DNA of 13,587 nucleotides from Candidatus Margulisiibacteriota bacterium (GTDB taxonomy: Bacteria > Margulisbacteria > WOR-1 > O2-12-FULL-45-9). A program made the translations under genes and the position numbers. The first letter of the stretch is position 1. Each line of letters starts with the position of its first letter. The stretch lies in the NCBI GenBank assembly GCA_028714935.1, contig JAQTLJ010000018.1, positions 1 through 13,587 of the forward strand. The letters are read 5' to 3'. The notes under the pieces were generated by a model, which saw only the letters and a list, made by a program, of their open reading frames with translations, searched no databases and had not been told where the DNA came from. Below are positions 1 to 5,841 of this stretch, one piece after another.

Positions 1-446
1 GGCTTGCCGAGATCGGCCAGCGCTTCGACCATCCGCCCCATAACCTTCATCCCCAGGTCAACATGCGCCATTTCTCTTCCCCGAAAAAACATCGAAACCT
101 TGACTTTATCCCTTGCTTCCAGGCATCCCCTGGCTTTTTTTACCCGGACATCACAATCGTGCTGGGCGATCTTGGTGGAAAGCTTGACCTCTTTCATCCC
201 CCCGCCCTTCTGGGCTTTGCGCGCTTCTTTTTCCTTTTTTGTCAGTTCGTACCTTAATTTGCCGTAATCAGCGATGCGACAAACCGGCGGGGCTGCCCCA
301 GGGGAAACCATGACCAGGTCAAATCCGCTTTCTCTCGCTCTTTTTAAGGCCTCCGGGGTAGGAAGGATCCCTAACTGTTTGCCTTCGGCGTCAATTACTC
401 TGACTTCTCGCGCTCGGATCCTTTCGTTAATTATATAGTCTAAAAT
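1..446 (-). CDS. infC: Translation initiation factor IF-3 (partial, 3' end outside window)
   Basis: IF-3 binds the 30S subunit, prevents premature 50S joining and monitors initiator tRNA and start-codon choice. The visible 148 codons read in one frame to the window edge. The N-terminal domain contains IINERIRAREVRVID (residues 5-19) and PPVCRIADYGK (about 53-63), both IF-3 signatures. A lysine-rich linker (KKEKEARKAQK) follows, then the C-terminal domain with MFFRGREMAHVDLGMKVM. The best start is ATT at 446-444: it gives ILDYIINERIRAREV, which aligns with the B. subtilis-type N-terminus, and no ATG, GTG or TTG fits in frame nearby. A GGGGGT at 461-456 can pair with the anti-SD (one G-U), nine bases upstream. 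It lies 35 bases after the thrS stop, the common thrS-infC order; rpmI and rplT would be expected beyond the window edge. Identification is secure; the start is inferred. Confidence 0.95.
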   Translation of the reverse strand, partial: MLDYIINERIRAREVRVIDAEGKQLGILPTPEALKRARESGFDLVMVSPGAAPPVCRIADYGKLRYELTKKEKEARKAQKGGGMKEVKLSTKIAQHDCDVRVKKARGCLEARDKVKVSMFFRGREMAHVDLGMKVMGRMVEALADLGK

Positions 447-468
447 TCTGCTTCTACCCCCACAATTT

Positions 469-498
469 ATTATACTATGAATCAGGCTCGACTGTCTA
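469..498 (-). promoter_or_regulatory. Putative infC promoter in the thrS 3' end
   Basis: On the minus strand a TAGACA (498-493) is followed by an 18-base spacer and a perfect TATAAT (474-469). The predicted start falls near 462, giving a leader of roughly 15 bases that contains the GGGGGT ribosome-binding site of infC. The -35 lies inside the last thrS codons, so infC could be made separately from thrS. Read from consensus only. Confidence 0.5.
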
Positions 499-2206
499 TC
501 TCTTTGCGTAGCTCCGCCTGGAATTCCGCCAGTGCTTTTGTCCCCAGGTCGCCTTTTGTCCGGTGGCGGACGGCGACCAATTTCCCCTGCTCTTCTTTAT
601 CGCCAATGATCAGCATATAAGGCGCTTTCTGCATTTGCGCGTCCCTGATCTTGGCCCCGATCTTCTCGCGCCGCAGGTCAGTTTCGACCCGGAAACCGTT
701 CTGCCGCAGCTCCTCCGCCACCTGCTGGGCGTACGGCCCGTGCCGGTCGGCGATTGGCATCACGACGACCTGCGTTGGTGAGAGCCAGAGGGGGAATGCT
801 CCTCCATAATTTTCGATCAGCGCGCCGATGAACCGCTCCAGGCTCCCAAGAATGGCCCGGTGGACCATGACCGGGGTCTTTTCTTTGCCGTCCTCTCCGA
901 CATAAGTCAGGTCAAACCTCTGCGGCAGGTTAAAATCGACCTGGACGGTCGGCCCCTGCCACTCTCTCCCCAAGCAATCTTTAAGCTTAATGTCGATCTT
1001 GGGGCCATAGAAGACCCCGGCTCCGGGATCGACCTCAAAGGGCAGGCCCCGGTCCATCAGCGATTTTTCCAGGATCGCCGTCGCCCGCTCCCAATTTTCC
1101 GGCGTGCCGGCGAATTTTTCCGGGCGGGTCGAAAGATTGACCTTGAATTCAAAGCCGAAAACTTTCATGACATAAGTGATGAAATCGATTATTTGCAGAA
1201 TTTCTTCCTCGAGCTGGTCTTCTCGGCAGAAGATATGGGCATCGTCCTGGGTGAATCCCCTGACCCGGAGCAGACCATGCAGCACCCCTGATTTTTCATA
1301 ACGGTAAACGGTCCCCAACTCGAAATAACGGATGGGGAGGTCGCGGTAGCTCCGCGTTTTACGCTTAAAGATCAGGATATGCCCCGGGCAGTTCATCGGC
1401 TTGACGACATAATCCTGTTCGTCGATTTTCATAAAATACATGTTCTCGCGGTAATAATTGGTGTGGCCGGAAGTGTTCCAGAGGTCGATCTTGGCGATGT
1501 GCGGGATGACTACGGATTCATAGCCGCGTTTGGCGTTCTCCTGCTTCAAAAAATCCTCGATCACACCGCGCAGAACCGCCCCTTTGGGATGGTAATAGAC
1601 AAAGCCGGAGCCGGCTTCTTCGTGGATCGAGAACAGGTCAAGCTCTTTCCCCAGCCTGCGGTGATCGCGCTTTTTAGCTTCTTCAATGTTTTTAACATAT
1701 TCGTCAAGTTCTTTTTGCGACGGAAAAACCGTGCCGTAGATCCTCTGCATCATCGGGTTGGTCTCGATCCCGTGCCAGTAGGCGCCGGCTATCGAGAGAA
1801 GCTTTAAGGCTTTGATATGGCCGGTGTGTTCAATGTGCGGCCCGCGGCAGAGGTCGACAAAATTCCCGCTTTTATATAAGCTCACTTTTTGGTCTTCAAT
1901 CTCATGCAATAATTCGACCTTATATTTCTCTCCGCGTTCTTCGAATAATTCGATCGCTTTTTTCTTGTCCATCTCCACTCGCTCGAATTTATGCTCTTTT
2001 TTAATGATCTCGCGCATCTTTTCTTCGATCTTGGGGAGATCTTCGGGGGTCAACTGCTCCGGCAGGTCAAAGTCGTAGTAAAAACCGTTCTCAATAGCCG
2101 GTCCGATCCCCAGCTTGACGCCCGGGAACAGCTCCTGGACGGCATGGGCCATGACGTGGGAAGTAGAGTGCCGTAAGACTTCAAGGTCGATCTCTTTCTT
2201 CGTCAT
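482..2206 (-). CDS. thrS: Threonyl-tRNA synthetase, short form lacking the TGS domain
   Basis: Class II synthetase that charges tRNA-Thr with threonine in the cytoplasm and hydrolyses mischarged Ser-tRNA-Thr. From the ATG at 2206 it has 574 residues against 642 in E. coli; the missing part is the N-terminal TGS (N1) domain. It starts directly in the editing domain, with HSTSH (H13, H17) and CRGPH (C120, H124) matching the E. coli editing-site H73/H77/C182/H186. The catalytic core has MNCPGH (zinc ligand C273), the motif 2 region through RGFTQDDAHIF (H324) and VHRAILGSLER (H449, motif 3). The C-terminal anticodon-binding domain ends DLGTKALAEFQAELRKEID. An in-frame TTG at 2242 would add 12 residues, but it overlaps dxr, coincides with a candidate -35 and adds nothing conserved. 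No Shine-Dalgarno is seen before the ATG. The gene follows dxr by 13 bases and precedes infC. Confidence 0.96.
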   Translation of the reverse strand: MTKKEIDLEVLRHSTSHVMAHAVQELFPGVKLGIGPAIENGFYYDFDLPEQLTPEDLPKIEEKMREIIKKEHKFERVEMDKKKAIELFEERGEKYKVELLHEIEDQKVSLYKSGNFVDLCRGPHIEHTGHIKALKLLSIAGAYWHGIETNPMMQRIYGTVFPSQKELDEYVKNIEEAKKRDHRRLGKELDLFSIHEEAGSGFVYYHPKGAVLRGVIEDFLKQENAKRGYESVVIPHIAKIDLWNTSGHTNYYRENMYFMKIDEQDYVVKPMNCPGHILIFKRKTRSYRDLPIRYFELGTVYRYEKSGVLHGLLRVRGFTQDDAHIFCREDQLEEEILQIIDFITYVMKVFGFEFKVNLSTRPEKFAGTPENWERATAILEKSLMDRGLPFEVDPGAGVFYGPKIDIKLKDCLGREWQGPTVQVDFNLPQRFDLTYVGEDGKEKTPVMVHRAILGSLERFIGALIENYGGAFPLWLSPTQVVVMPIADRHGPYAQQVAEELRQNGFRVETDLRREKIGAKIRDAQMQKAPYMLIIGDKEEQGKLVAVRHRTKGDLGTKALAEFQAELRKEIDSRA

Positions 2207-2213
2207 GAAATGA

Positions 2214-2242
2214 AGTATATCATACGAGGGAATCACGGGCAA
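2214..2242 (-). promoter_or_regulatory. Putative thrS promoter with extended -10, leaderless
   Basis: On the minus strand TTGCCC (2242-2237) is followed by a 17-base spacer and TATACT (2219-2214), preceded by TG at the extended -10 position (TGATATACT). Only seven bases separate the -10 from the thrS ATG at 2206, so transcription should begin at or next to the start codon. The elements overlap the dxr 3' end and stop codon. Confidence 0.45.
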
Positions 2243-3359
2243 ACCTGTCAGCTGACAGGATATCTTCCAGGGTGGGATTTTCCTTGTTTTGCTGCTTATC
2301 CATGACTTGCTTTATCTTAACCGCGATCTGGTCAAAATTGAATTTCCCTTTAAGAAATTGATTGACTGCTTCCTCATTGGCCGCGTTTAAGATTGCCGGC
2401 AGTGTGCCTCCGGTTTTTCCGGCTTCATAAGCATATTCCAGACAGGGGAATTTGACCTTATCAGGTTTGAGAAAAGTCAAACCGGTGATCTTGCCAAAGT
2501 CGAGCCGGCTCCAATGGTTGGACTGCCTTTCTTCCTCCAGCAGGGCGTACTGGATCGGCACCCTCATATCCGGCGCGCCTAGCTGCGCCTTAATTGAGCC
2601 GTCAATAAACTCGACCATTGAATGGATAACGCTTTCGGGGTGGACTATCACTTCAATTTGAGAATAGTCGAGCCCAAAAAGATAATGAGCTTCGATCACC
2701 TCAAAACCCTTGTTCATTAAAGTTGCGGAATCGATCGTAATTTTTGGCCCCATCTTCCAGGTCGGGTGCTTGAGTGCTTCTTTGGCGGTCATCTGTGACA
2801 GCTTTTCGATCGGGGTCTTCAAAAATGGCCCGCCGGAAGCGGTCAAAATGATCTTCTTGACCGTTTTCCGCTCTTCGCCGCGGAGGCACTGGGCGATCGC
2901 GCTGTGTTCGGAATCGATCGGGAAGACCTTAACGCCGGCGGTTTTGACCTCCTGCATAAAGATCTCGCCGGCTGCGACCAGGACTTCCTTGGTCGCCAGG
3001 GCAATATCCTTTTTGAGCTTAACCGCCTCCAGCACGGCGGTCAGGGCCAGTGAACCCGGGATAGCGACGACGACCATTTTGGCCGACGGCTCGGTGGCGA
3101 CTTTATTTAATCCTTCCTGGCCAACGAAGATCTGGGTTTTAGCGCTTGTGACAATCGCCTCAACTTTCTGCTTTACTTCTTCGCTTGCGACCGAAACGAC
3201 CCTGGGAGAGAACTTTTTTATCTGTTCCGCGATCAGCTCAACTTCATCCTTGGCGGCCAAGGCGACCACCGCCAGGCTGCTGGGGAAGATCGAGGCGATT
3301 TCCAGCGTCTGCCGGCCGATCGAGCCGGTCGAGCCGAGAATGGCTATTCCTTTTTTCAT
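2220..3359 (-). CDS. dxr: 1-deoxy-D-xylulose 5-phosphate reductoisomerase
   Basis: Second enzyme of the MEP pathway: it rearranges and reduces 1-deoxy-D-xylulose 5-phosphate to 2-C-methyl-D-erythritol 4-phosphate with NADPH and a divalent metal. The 379-residue length is near the usual 390-400. The NADPH-binding loop GSTGSIG is at residues 9-15. Metal ligands correspond to D149 and E151 in PIDSEHSAI and E220 in MNKGFEVIEAH. TASGGPF (173-179) and HPTWKMGPKITIDSAT (198-213) are the flexible-loop and substrate-binding segments. LNAANEEAV (324-332) marks the C-terminal domain. The ATG at 3359 gives the expected N-terminus MKKGIAILGSTG. No Shine-Dalgarno is present; a TATAAT lies nine bases upstream. 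It is divergent from the AsmA-like gene across 37 bases and followed closely by thrS. The implied use of the MEP route for isoprenoids is typical of bacteria. Confidence 0.97.
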   Translation of the reverse strand: MKKGIAILGSTGSIGRQTLEIASIFPSSLAVVALAAKDEVELIAEQIKKFSPRVVSVASEEVKQKVEAIVTSAKTQIFVGQEGLNKVATEPSAKMVVVAIPGSLALTAVLEAVKLKKDIALATKEVLVAAGEIFMQEVKTAGVKVFPIDSEHSAIAQCLRGEERKTVKKIILTASGGPFLKTPIEKLSQMTAKEALKHPTWKMGPKITIDSATLMNKGFEVIEAHYLFGLDYSQIEVIVHPESVIHSMVEFIDGSIKAQLGAPDMRVPIQYALLEEERQSNHWSRLDFGKITGLTFLKPDKVKFPCLEYAYEAGKTGGTLPAILNAANEEAVNQFLKGKFNFDQIAVKIKQVMDKQQNKENPTLEDILSADRFARDSLV

Positions 3360-3368
3360 AACAGATAT

Positions 3369-3374
3369 ATTATA
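3369..3374 (-). promoter_or_regulatory. Putative -10 element of dxr
   Basis: A perfect TATAAT on the minus strand lies nine bases before the dxr ATG, preceded by ATAG exactly as in the infC -10 region. Transcription would start two or three bases before the ATG. The -35 position (3397-3392) reads TTATAT and is poor, so an activator or a tolerance for weak -35 boxes would be needed. The box also overlaps a plus-strand TATACT (3371-3376) that could serve the AsmA-like gene. Confidence 0.35.
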
Positions 3375-3384
3375 CTATAAGAGC

Positions 3385-3391
3385 GAGGTGG
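3385..3391 (+). promoter_or_regulatory. Ribosome-binding site of the AsmA-like gene
   Basis: GAGGTGG lies five bases before the ATG at 3397 and fixes that start. The open frame itself runs much further upstream, antisense to dxr. Confidence 0.8.
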
Positions 3392-3396
3392 ATATA

Positions 3397-5250
3397 ATGA
3401 AAAAGCTGCTCAAATGGTTCGGTATTATAGTTGGCGCCCTGCTTATTATCCTGATCCTTGGGATAATCGCCCTCCCCTTCGTTTTCCCGCTGGAAAAGAT
3501 CAAGGACTTTGCCGCCGCCAAGATCGCGGAAACGATCCGCCGGGAAGTCAAGATCGAAAAAGTCTCGTTCGATATCTTTTCAGGGATAAAACTCAAAGGC
3601 CTTTATGTCGGCAACCGCGCCGGCTTCGCCAAAAAACCGTTCATTGCCGCCGACGCGATCGAGCTCCGCTACGCCTTCTGGCCCCTCTTTTCCCGGCAGA
3701 TCATCATTAAGGAAATCAGGTTGGTCAAACCGGAAATTCTAGTCGAGAAAAATGCCCGGGGAGAATTCAATTTCTCGGATCTACTGCAATCCTCGCCTAA
3801 CCCAAAAGCCACAACCCAAAAGCCGGCAGCCAAACCGCTGTTCAATCTATTTATCACCGCCTTTGCCATTAAAGACGGCAAGATCACCTATGCCGATCAG
3901 GCCGCCAGGACAACCAATGAGATCAGGAAGCTGAACGTTAAAGTCTCTGGTTTTGAGCTCGCGTTGATCAAGCCGATCGATTTGAAAGCTTCCGCGATTG
4001 TCACTTATCAAGGGAAAGAGGTCCCGATCGCGCTCTCCGGCCGGATCGGCGTCAACTTGGCCAGAGAGGCAATCACCCTTTCTTCCCTTGCCCTCTCCAT
4101 CGCCGGAGAAAGCCTTAACGCTTCGGCGACGGTCTCGGGCTGGAAGCGGTCGCCTCAGATCGATTTTTCCGTCGCTTCAGGCGGCATCAACATCGATCCC
4201 CTGCTTGCCCTTTTTGCCGCTTCGGCCCCAACGCAACAGCCAAAAGCACGGCCGGGCGAGCTGACCAAAACAATCAACCGCGCCATGGCTTCTATATCAA
4301 GGAACTTGACCGTTAAAGGCAATGTTAATCTCGATAACCTCAGCTTCCAGAAGTTCAAGGCCGACAAGATCGATCTTAACCTTTCCCTGGCCGGCAAGCG
4401 GTTGCAAGCCCGGATCAAAGAGATCAAAGTGTATGATGGGACATTAGCCGGTGACCTGGGTGCTGATCTAAATGTACCCGGACTGGCCTACGAGGTCAGC
4501 AATCTCAGGTTGACCGGGTTCAACGCCGCCCCGTTTTCCGACGCTATAGTTGAAACCTTCCTGACCAAAATGTCTGACTATAAAGATCTATTAAAAAAAG
4601 TTTATGGCACTCTCGATATCTCGGCTGCGCTTAAAGGGCGCGGGGTAGAGCCGCAGGATATTTTTGCCAATCTGTCCTTAGATGGGTCGTTGACGCTCAA
4701 GAACGGCGAGCTGAAGCGCCTTAAGACCCTGGCCGAGATCGGTAAGACGATAAAGTCCAACACCCTGCAGGATAATATTAAATTCGGCAGCCTCTATACC
4801 GCCTTTTCTCTCAAGGACCGGGTGGTAACCGCCAAGGCGCTTAAGATCGCTGAGCCGGAATTCAAGGTTTTCTTTAACGGCGGCGCCGACCTTAAAAGCC
4901 TGAAATGGGTGGCGGGCAACCGGCTGACCCTCAAGCTGGCCCCGAAGTTGACGCAAGGCCTCCCTAAGGAGTTCTCCCTTTTCAAGGATCCCCAGGGATG
5001 GTTTGAGCTGACTTTTGAGCTGACCGGCGAGCTGAAAAAGCCGATCCCCAAGCCGATCCTGGAAAAACCGTTTGAAGCAGCCGTTGGGAAACTGAAGGTC
5101 AAAATTGAAGCCGCAAAGGTAGAGGTTGAACAGAAGGTCAAGGCGGAAATTGCCACCCAGGAAGCCGCGGCAAAAAAGGCTTTAGAAAAGGAAAAAACAC
5201 GCCTCCAAGAAGAGGCTAAAAACAAGCTAAAAGAGATGATCAAGTTCTAA
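3397..5250 (+). CDS. AsmA-family envelope protein
   Basis: Inner-membrane anchored protein of the AsmA/TamB/YhdP superfamily, whose members are thought to span the periplasm and affect lipid traffic or outer-membrane assembly. It has 617 residues, the same length as E. coli AsmA. One membrane helix sits at about residues 8-30 (WFGIIVGALLIILILGIIAL). It is followed by the typical AsmA N-terminal pattern: an amphipathic KIAETIRREVKIEKVSFDIF, then SGIKLKGLYVGN and IIIKEIRLVKPEILVEKN. The middle is alternating beta-strand sequence with an 'LNVKVSGF' style repeat, and the AsmA C-terminal region lies around residues 320-540. The last 50 or so residues form a lysine/glutamate/alanine-rich coiled coil (VEVEQKVKAEIATQEAAAKK). 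The start is fixed by GAGGTGG. It is divergent from dxr and 58 bases upstream of a small exported protein. The exact subfamily and cargo are unknown. Confidence 0.85.
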   Translation: MKKLLKWFGIIVGALLIILILGIIALPFVFPLEKIKDFAAAKIAETIRREVKIEKVSFDIFSGIKLKGLYVGNRAGFAKKPFIAADAIELRYAFWPLFSRQIIIKEIRLVKPEILVEKNARGEFNFSDLLQSSPNPKATTQKPAAKPLFNLFITAFAIKDGKITYADQAARTTNEIRKLNVKVSGFELALIKPIDLKASAIVTYQGKEVPIALSGRIGVNLAREAITLSSLALSIAGESLNASATVSGWKRSPQIDFSVASGGINIDPLLALFAASAPTQQPKARPGELTKTINRAMASISRNLTVKGNVNLDNLSFQKFKADKIDLNLSLAGKRLQARIKEIKVYDGTLAGDLGADLNVPGLAYEVSNLRLTGFNAAPFSDAIVETFLTKMSDYKDLLKKVYGTLDISAALKGRGVEPQDIFANLSLDGSLTLKNGELKRLKTLAEIGKTIKSNTLQDNIKFGSLYTAFSLKDRVVTAKALKIAEPEFKVFFNGGADLKSLKWVAGNRLTLKLAPKLTQGLPKEFSLFKDPQGWFELTFELTGELKKPIPKPILEKPFEAAVGKLKVKIEAAKVEVEQKVKAEIATQEAAAKKALEKEKTRLQEEAKNKLKEMIKF

Positions 5251-5267
5251 GTTTTGATACAAGTTTT

Positions 5268-5302
5268 CCTCTTATAAACCCGATTATATAAGTAGAAAGA
5301 GG
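5268..5302 (+). promoter_or_regulatory. Leader with possible Shine-Dalgarno masking
   Basis: The 58-base gap between the AsmA-like gene and the SH3-like gene contains CCTCTT (5268-5273), complementary to AAGAGG (5297-5302), which overlaps the Shine-Dalgarno of the next gene. An alternative stem CTTATA/TATAAG (5271-5276 with 5287-5292) competes for three of the same bases. The helices are short and AT-rich, so a regulatory role is speculative. No intrinsic terminator is visible here, so co-transcription with the AsmA-like gene is plausible. Confidence 0.25.
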
Positions 5303-5308
5303 TGCTAT

Positions 5309-5620
5309 ATGAAAAAAGCGCTGGTTATTCTGCTTTCATTGATTATATTGGCTGGAATTTGCTATGCCGCCAAGGATCCGTATAGTCTGCCGGTTAAAAA
5401 GCTATATTCCGCCCCTTCGGCCGATTCGAATCTAATATTAGATATTCCGATCGAAGTTAAGCTCCTTGATGTTTCCGAGGATGGCAACTGGTACAAAGTG
5501 AAGATCTCCTATAATATCGGCCCCTTCAACTACACCTATGTCGGCTGGTCGAATATCCCGGTCGGCGAGATCCTCGCTTCCAGGGCCGAAAAGGTGGCTG
5601 TTAATTCCTCCTTGCCTTAA
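5309..5620 (+). CDS. Small exported SH3b-like protein
   Basis: A 103-residue protein with a clear signal peptide (MKKALVILLSLIILAGICYA, probable signal peptidase I cleavage after CYA; the cysteine is not in a good lipobox). The mature part resembles a single bacterial SH3 (SH3b) domain: VKKLYSAPSADSNLILDIP, then EVKLLDVSEDGNWYKVKI and a closing YVGWSNIPVG. In SH3b proteins the GxWYKV and GW elements are the usual conserved points, and the domain often binds peptidoglycan peptides or other surface ligands. No catalytic domain is attached, so it would be a stand-alone envelope binding or accessory module. The Shine-Dalgarno GAGGTG (5299-5304) lies four bases before the ATG. Family assignment is from pattern only; the ligand is unknown. 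Confidence 0.7.
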   Translation: MKKALVILLSLIILAGICYAAKDPYSLPVKKLYSAPSADSNLILDIPIEVKLLDVSEDGNWYKVKISYNIGPFNYTYVGWSNIPVGEILASRAEKVAVNSSLP

Positions 5621-5640
5621 TCCCGCTCTCTTGCTATAAT
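5612..5640 (+). promoter_or_regulatory. Putative promoter of the 54-residue membrane protein gene
   Basis: TTGCCT (5612-5617) is followed by a 17-base spacer and a perfect TATAAT (5635-5640). The predicted transcription start is about 5647, inside the left arm of the inverted repeat that follows. Confidence 0.55.
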
Positions 5641-5665
5641 CCTTTTCAGTAAAAACCTGAAAAGG
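5641..5665. repeat. Perfect 9-bp inverted repeat at the promoter/Shine-Dalgarno junction
   Basis: CCTTTTCAG (5641-5649) and CTGAAAAGG (5657-5665) are perfect inverted copies separated by seven bases. The left arm directly abuts the TATAAT box and contains the predicted transcription start; the right arm overlaps the Shine-Dalgarno (AAAGGAGG from 5661). No T-run follows on either strand, so it is not an intrinsic terminator. It could be a repressor operator, or, in read-through RNA from upstream, a hairpin that masks the ribosome-binding site. Confidence 0.6.
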
Positions 5666-5676
5666 AGGGCTCTTCG

Positions 5677-5841
5677 ATGGTTGGAAAGATTATTAAAGTT
5701 ATCCTCGGCCTGGCTTTTGTCGCTCTTGGCGCCTGGACTATTTACCTCTGGTGGGGAGACCTGCTGACATTGATCCGAGGTTGTATCGGGCTATTCCTGA
5801 TCCTGGCCGGATTAATAACTTTTGCGCTCGTAGCAGACTAA
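5677..5841 (+). CDS. Small two-helix membrane protein (54 aa), unknown function
   Basis: Short gene with strong translation signals. AAAGGAGG (5661-5668) lies eight bases before the ATG and the frame ends at TAA (5839-5841). The product has two hydrophobic segments, about residues 6-26 (KVILGLAFVALGAWTIYLWW) and 33-52 (IRGCIGLFLILAGLITFALV), separated by a short GDLLTLIR turn, with a lysine-bearing N-terminus. It is probably an inner-membrane hairpin; the GLxFxxLGAW and GxxGLxLIxAG patterns recall small DUF-type membrane proteins, but I do not recognise a named family. It has its own good promoter and a dyad element, so it is probably regulated separately from the SH3-like gene. Its stop codon directly abuts the stop codon of the convergent PorV-like gene. 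Confidence 0.75.
   Translation: MVGKIIKVILGLAFVALGAWTIYLWWGDLLTLIRGCIGLFLILAGLITFALVAD

Noticed and set aside
1..267. Plus-strand open frame at the window start
   Set aside because: It is the reverse complement of IF-3, whose conserved motifs read clearly on the minus strand.
860..1807. Two open frames of about 140 codons on the plus strand opposite thrS
   Set aside because: They are antisense shadows of a conserved synthetase gene and lack ribosome-binding sites or recognisable domains.
2207..2242. TTG start of thrS adding 12 residues
   Set aside because: It overlaps dxr and the candidate -35, has no conserved sequence, and the ATG at 2206 gives the natural N-terminus.
2207..2260. T-box or other riboswitch leader for thrS
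   Set aside because: Only 13 bases separate dxr from the thrS ATG, and no specifier or antiterminator structure is visible.
2710..3396. Open frame extending the AsmA-like gene upstream by 229 codons
   Set aside because: It lies antisense to the well-supported dxr gene, and the GAGGTGG plus membrane-helix N-terminus fix the start at 3397.
5309..5370. Lipoprotein signal in the SH3-like protein
   Set aside because: The cysteine is preceded by AGI, which does not fit the lipobox; a signal peptidase I site after CYA fits better.
5641..5665. Intrinsic terminator
   Set aside because: The stem is perfect but no T-run follows on either strand, and it lies between a promoter and a ribosome-binding site.
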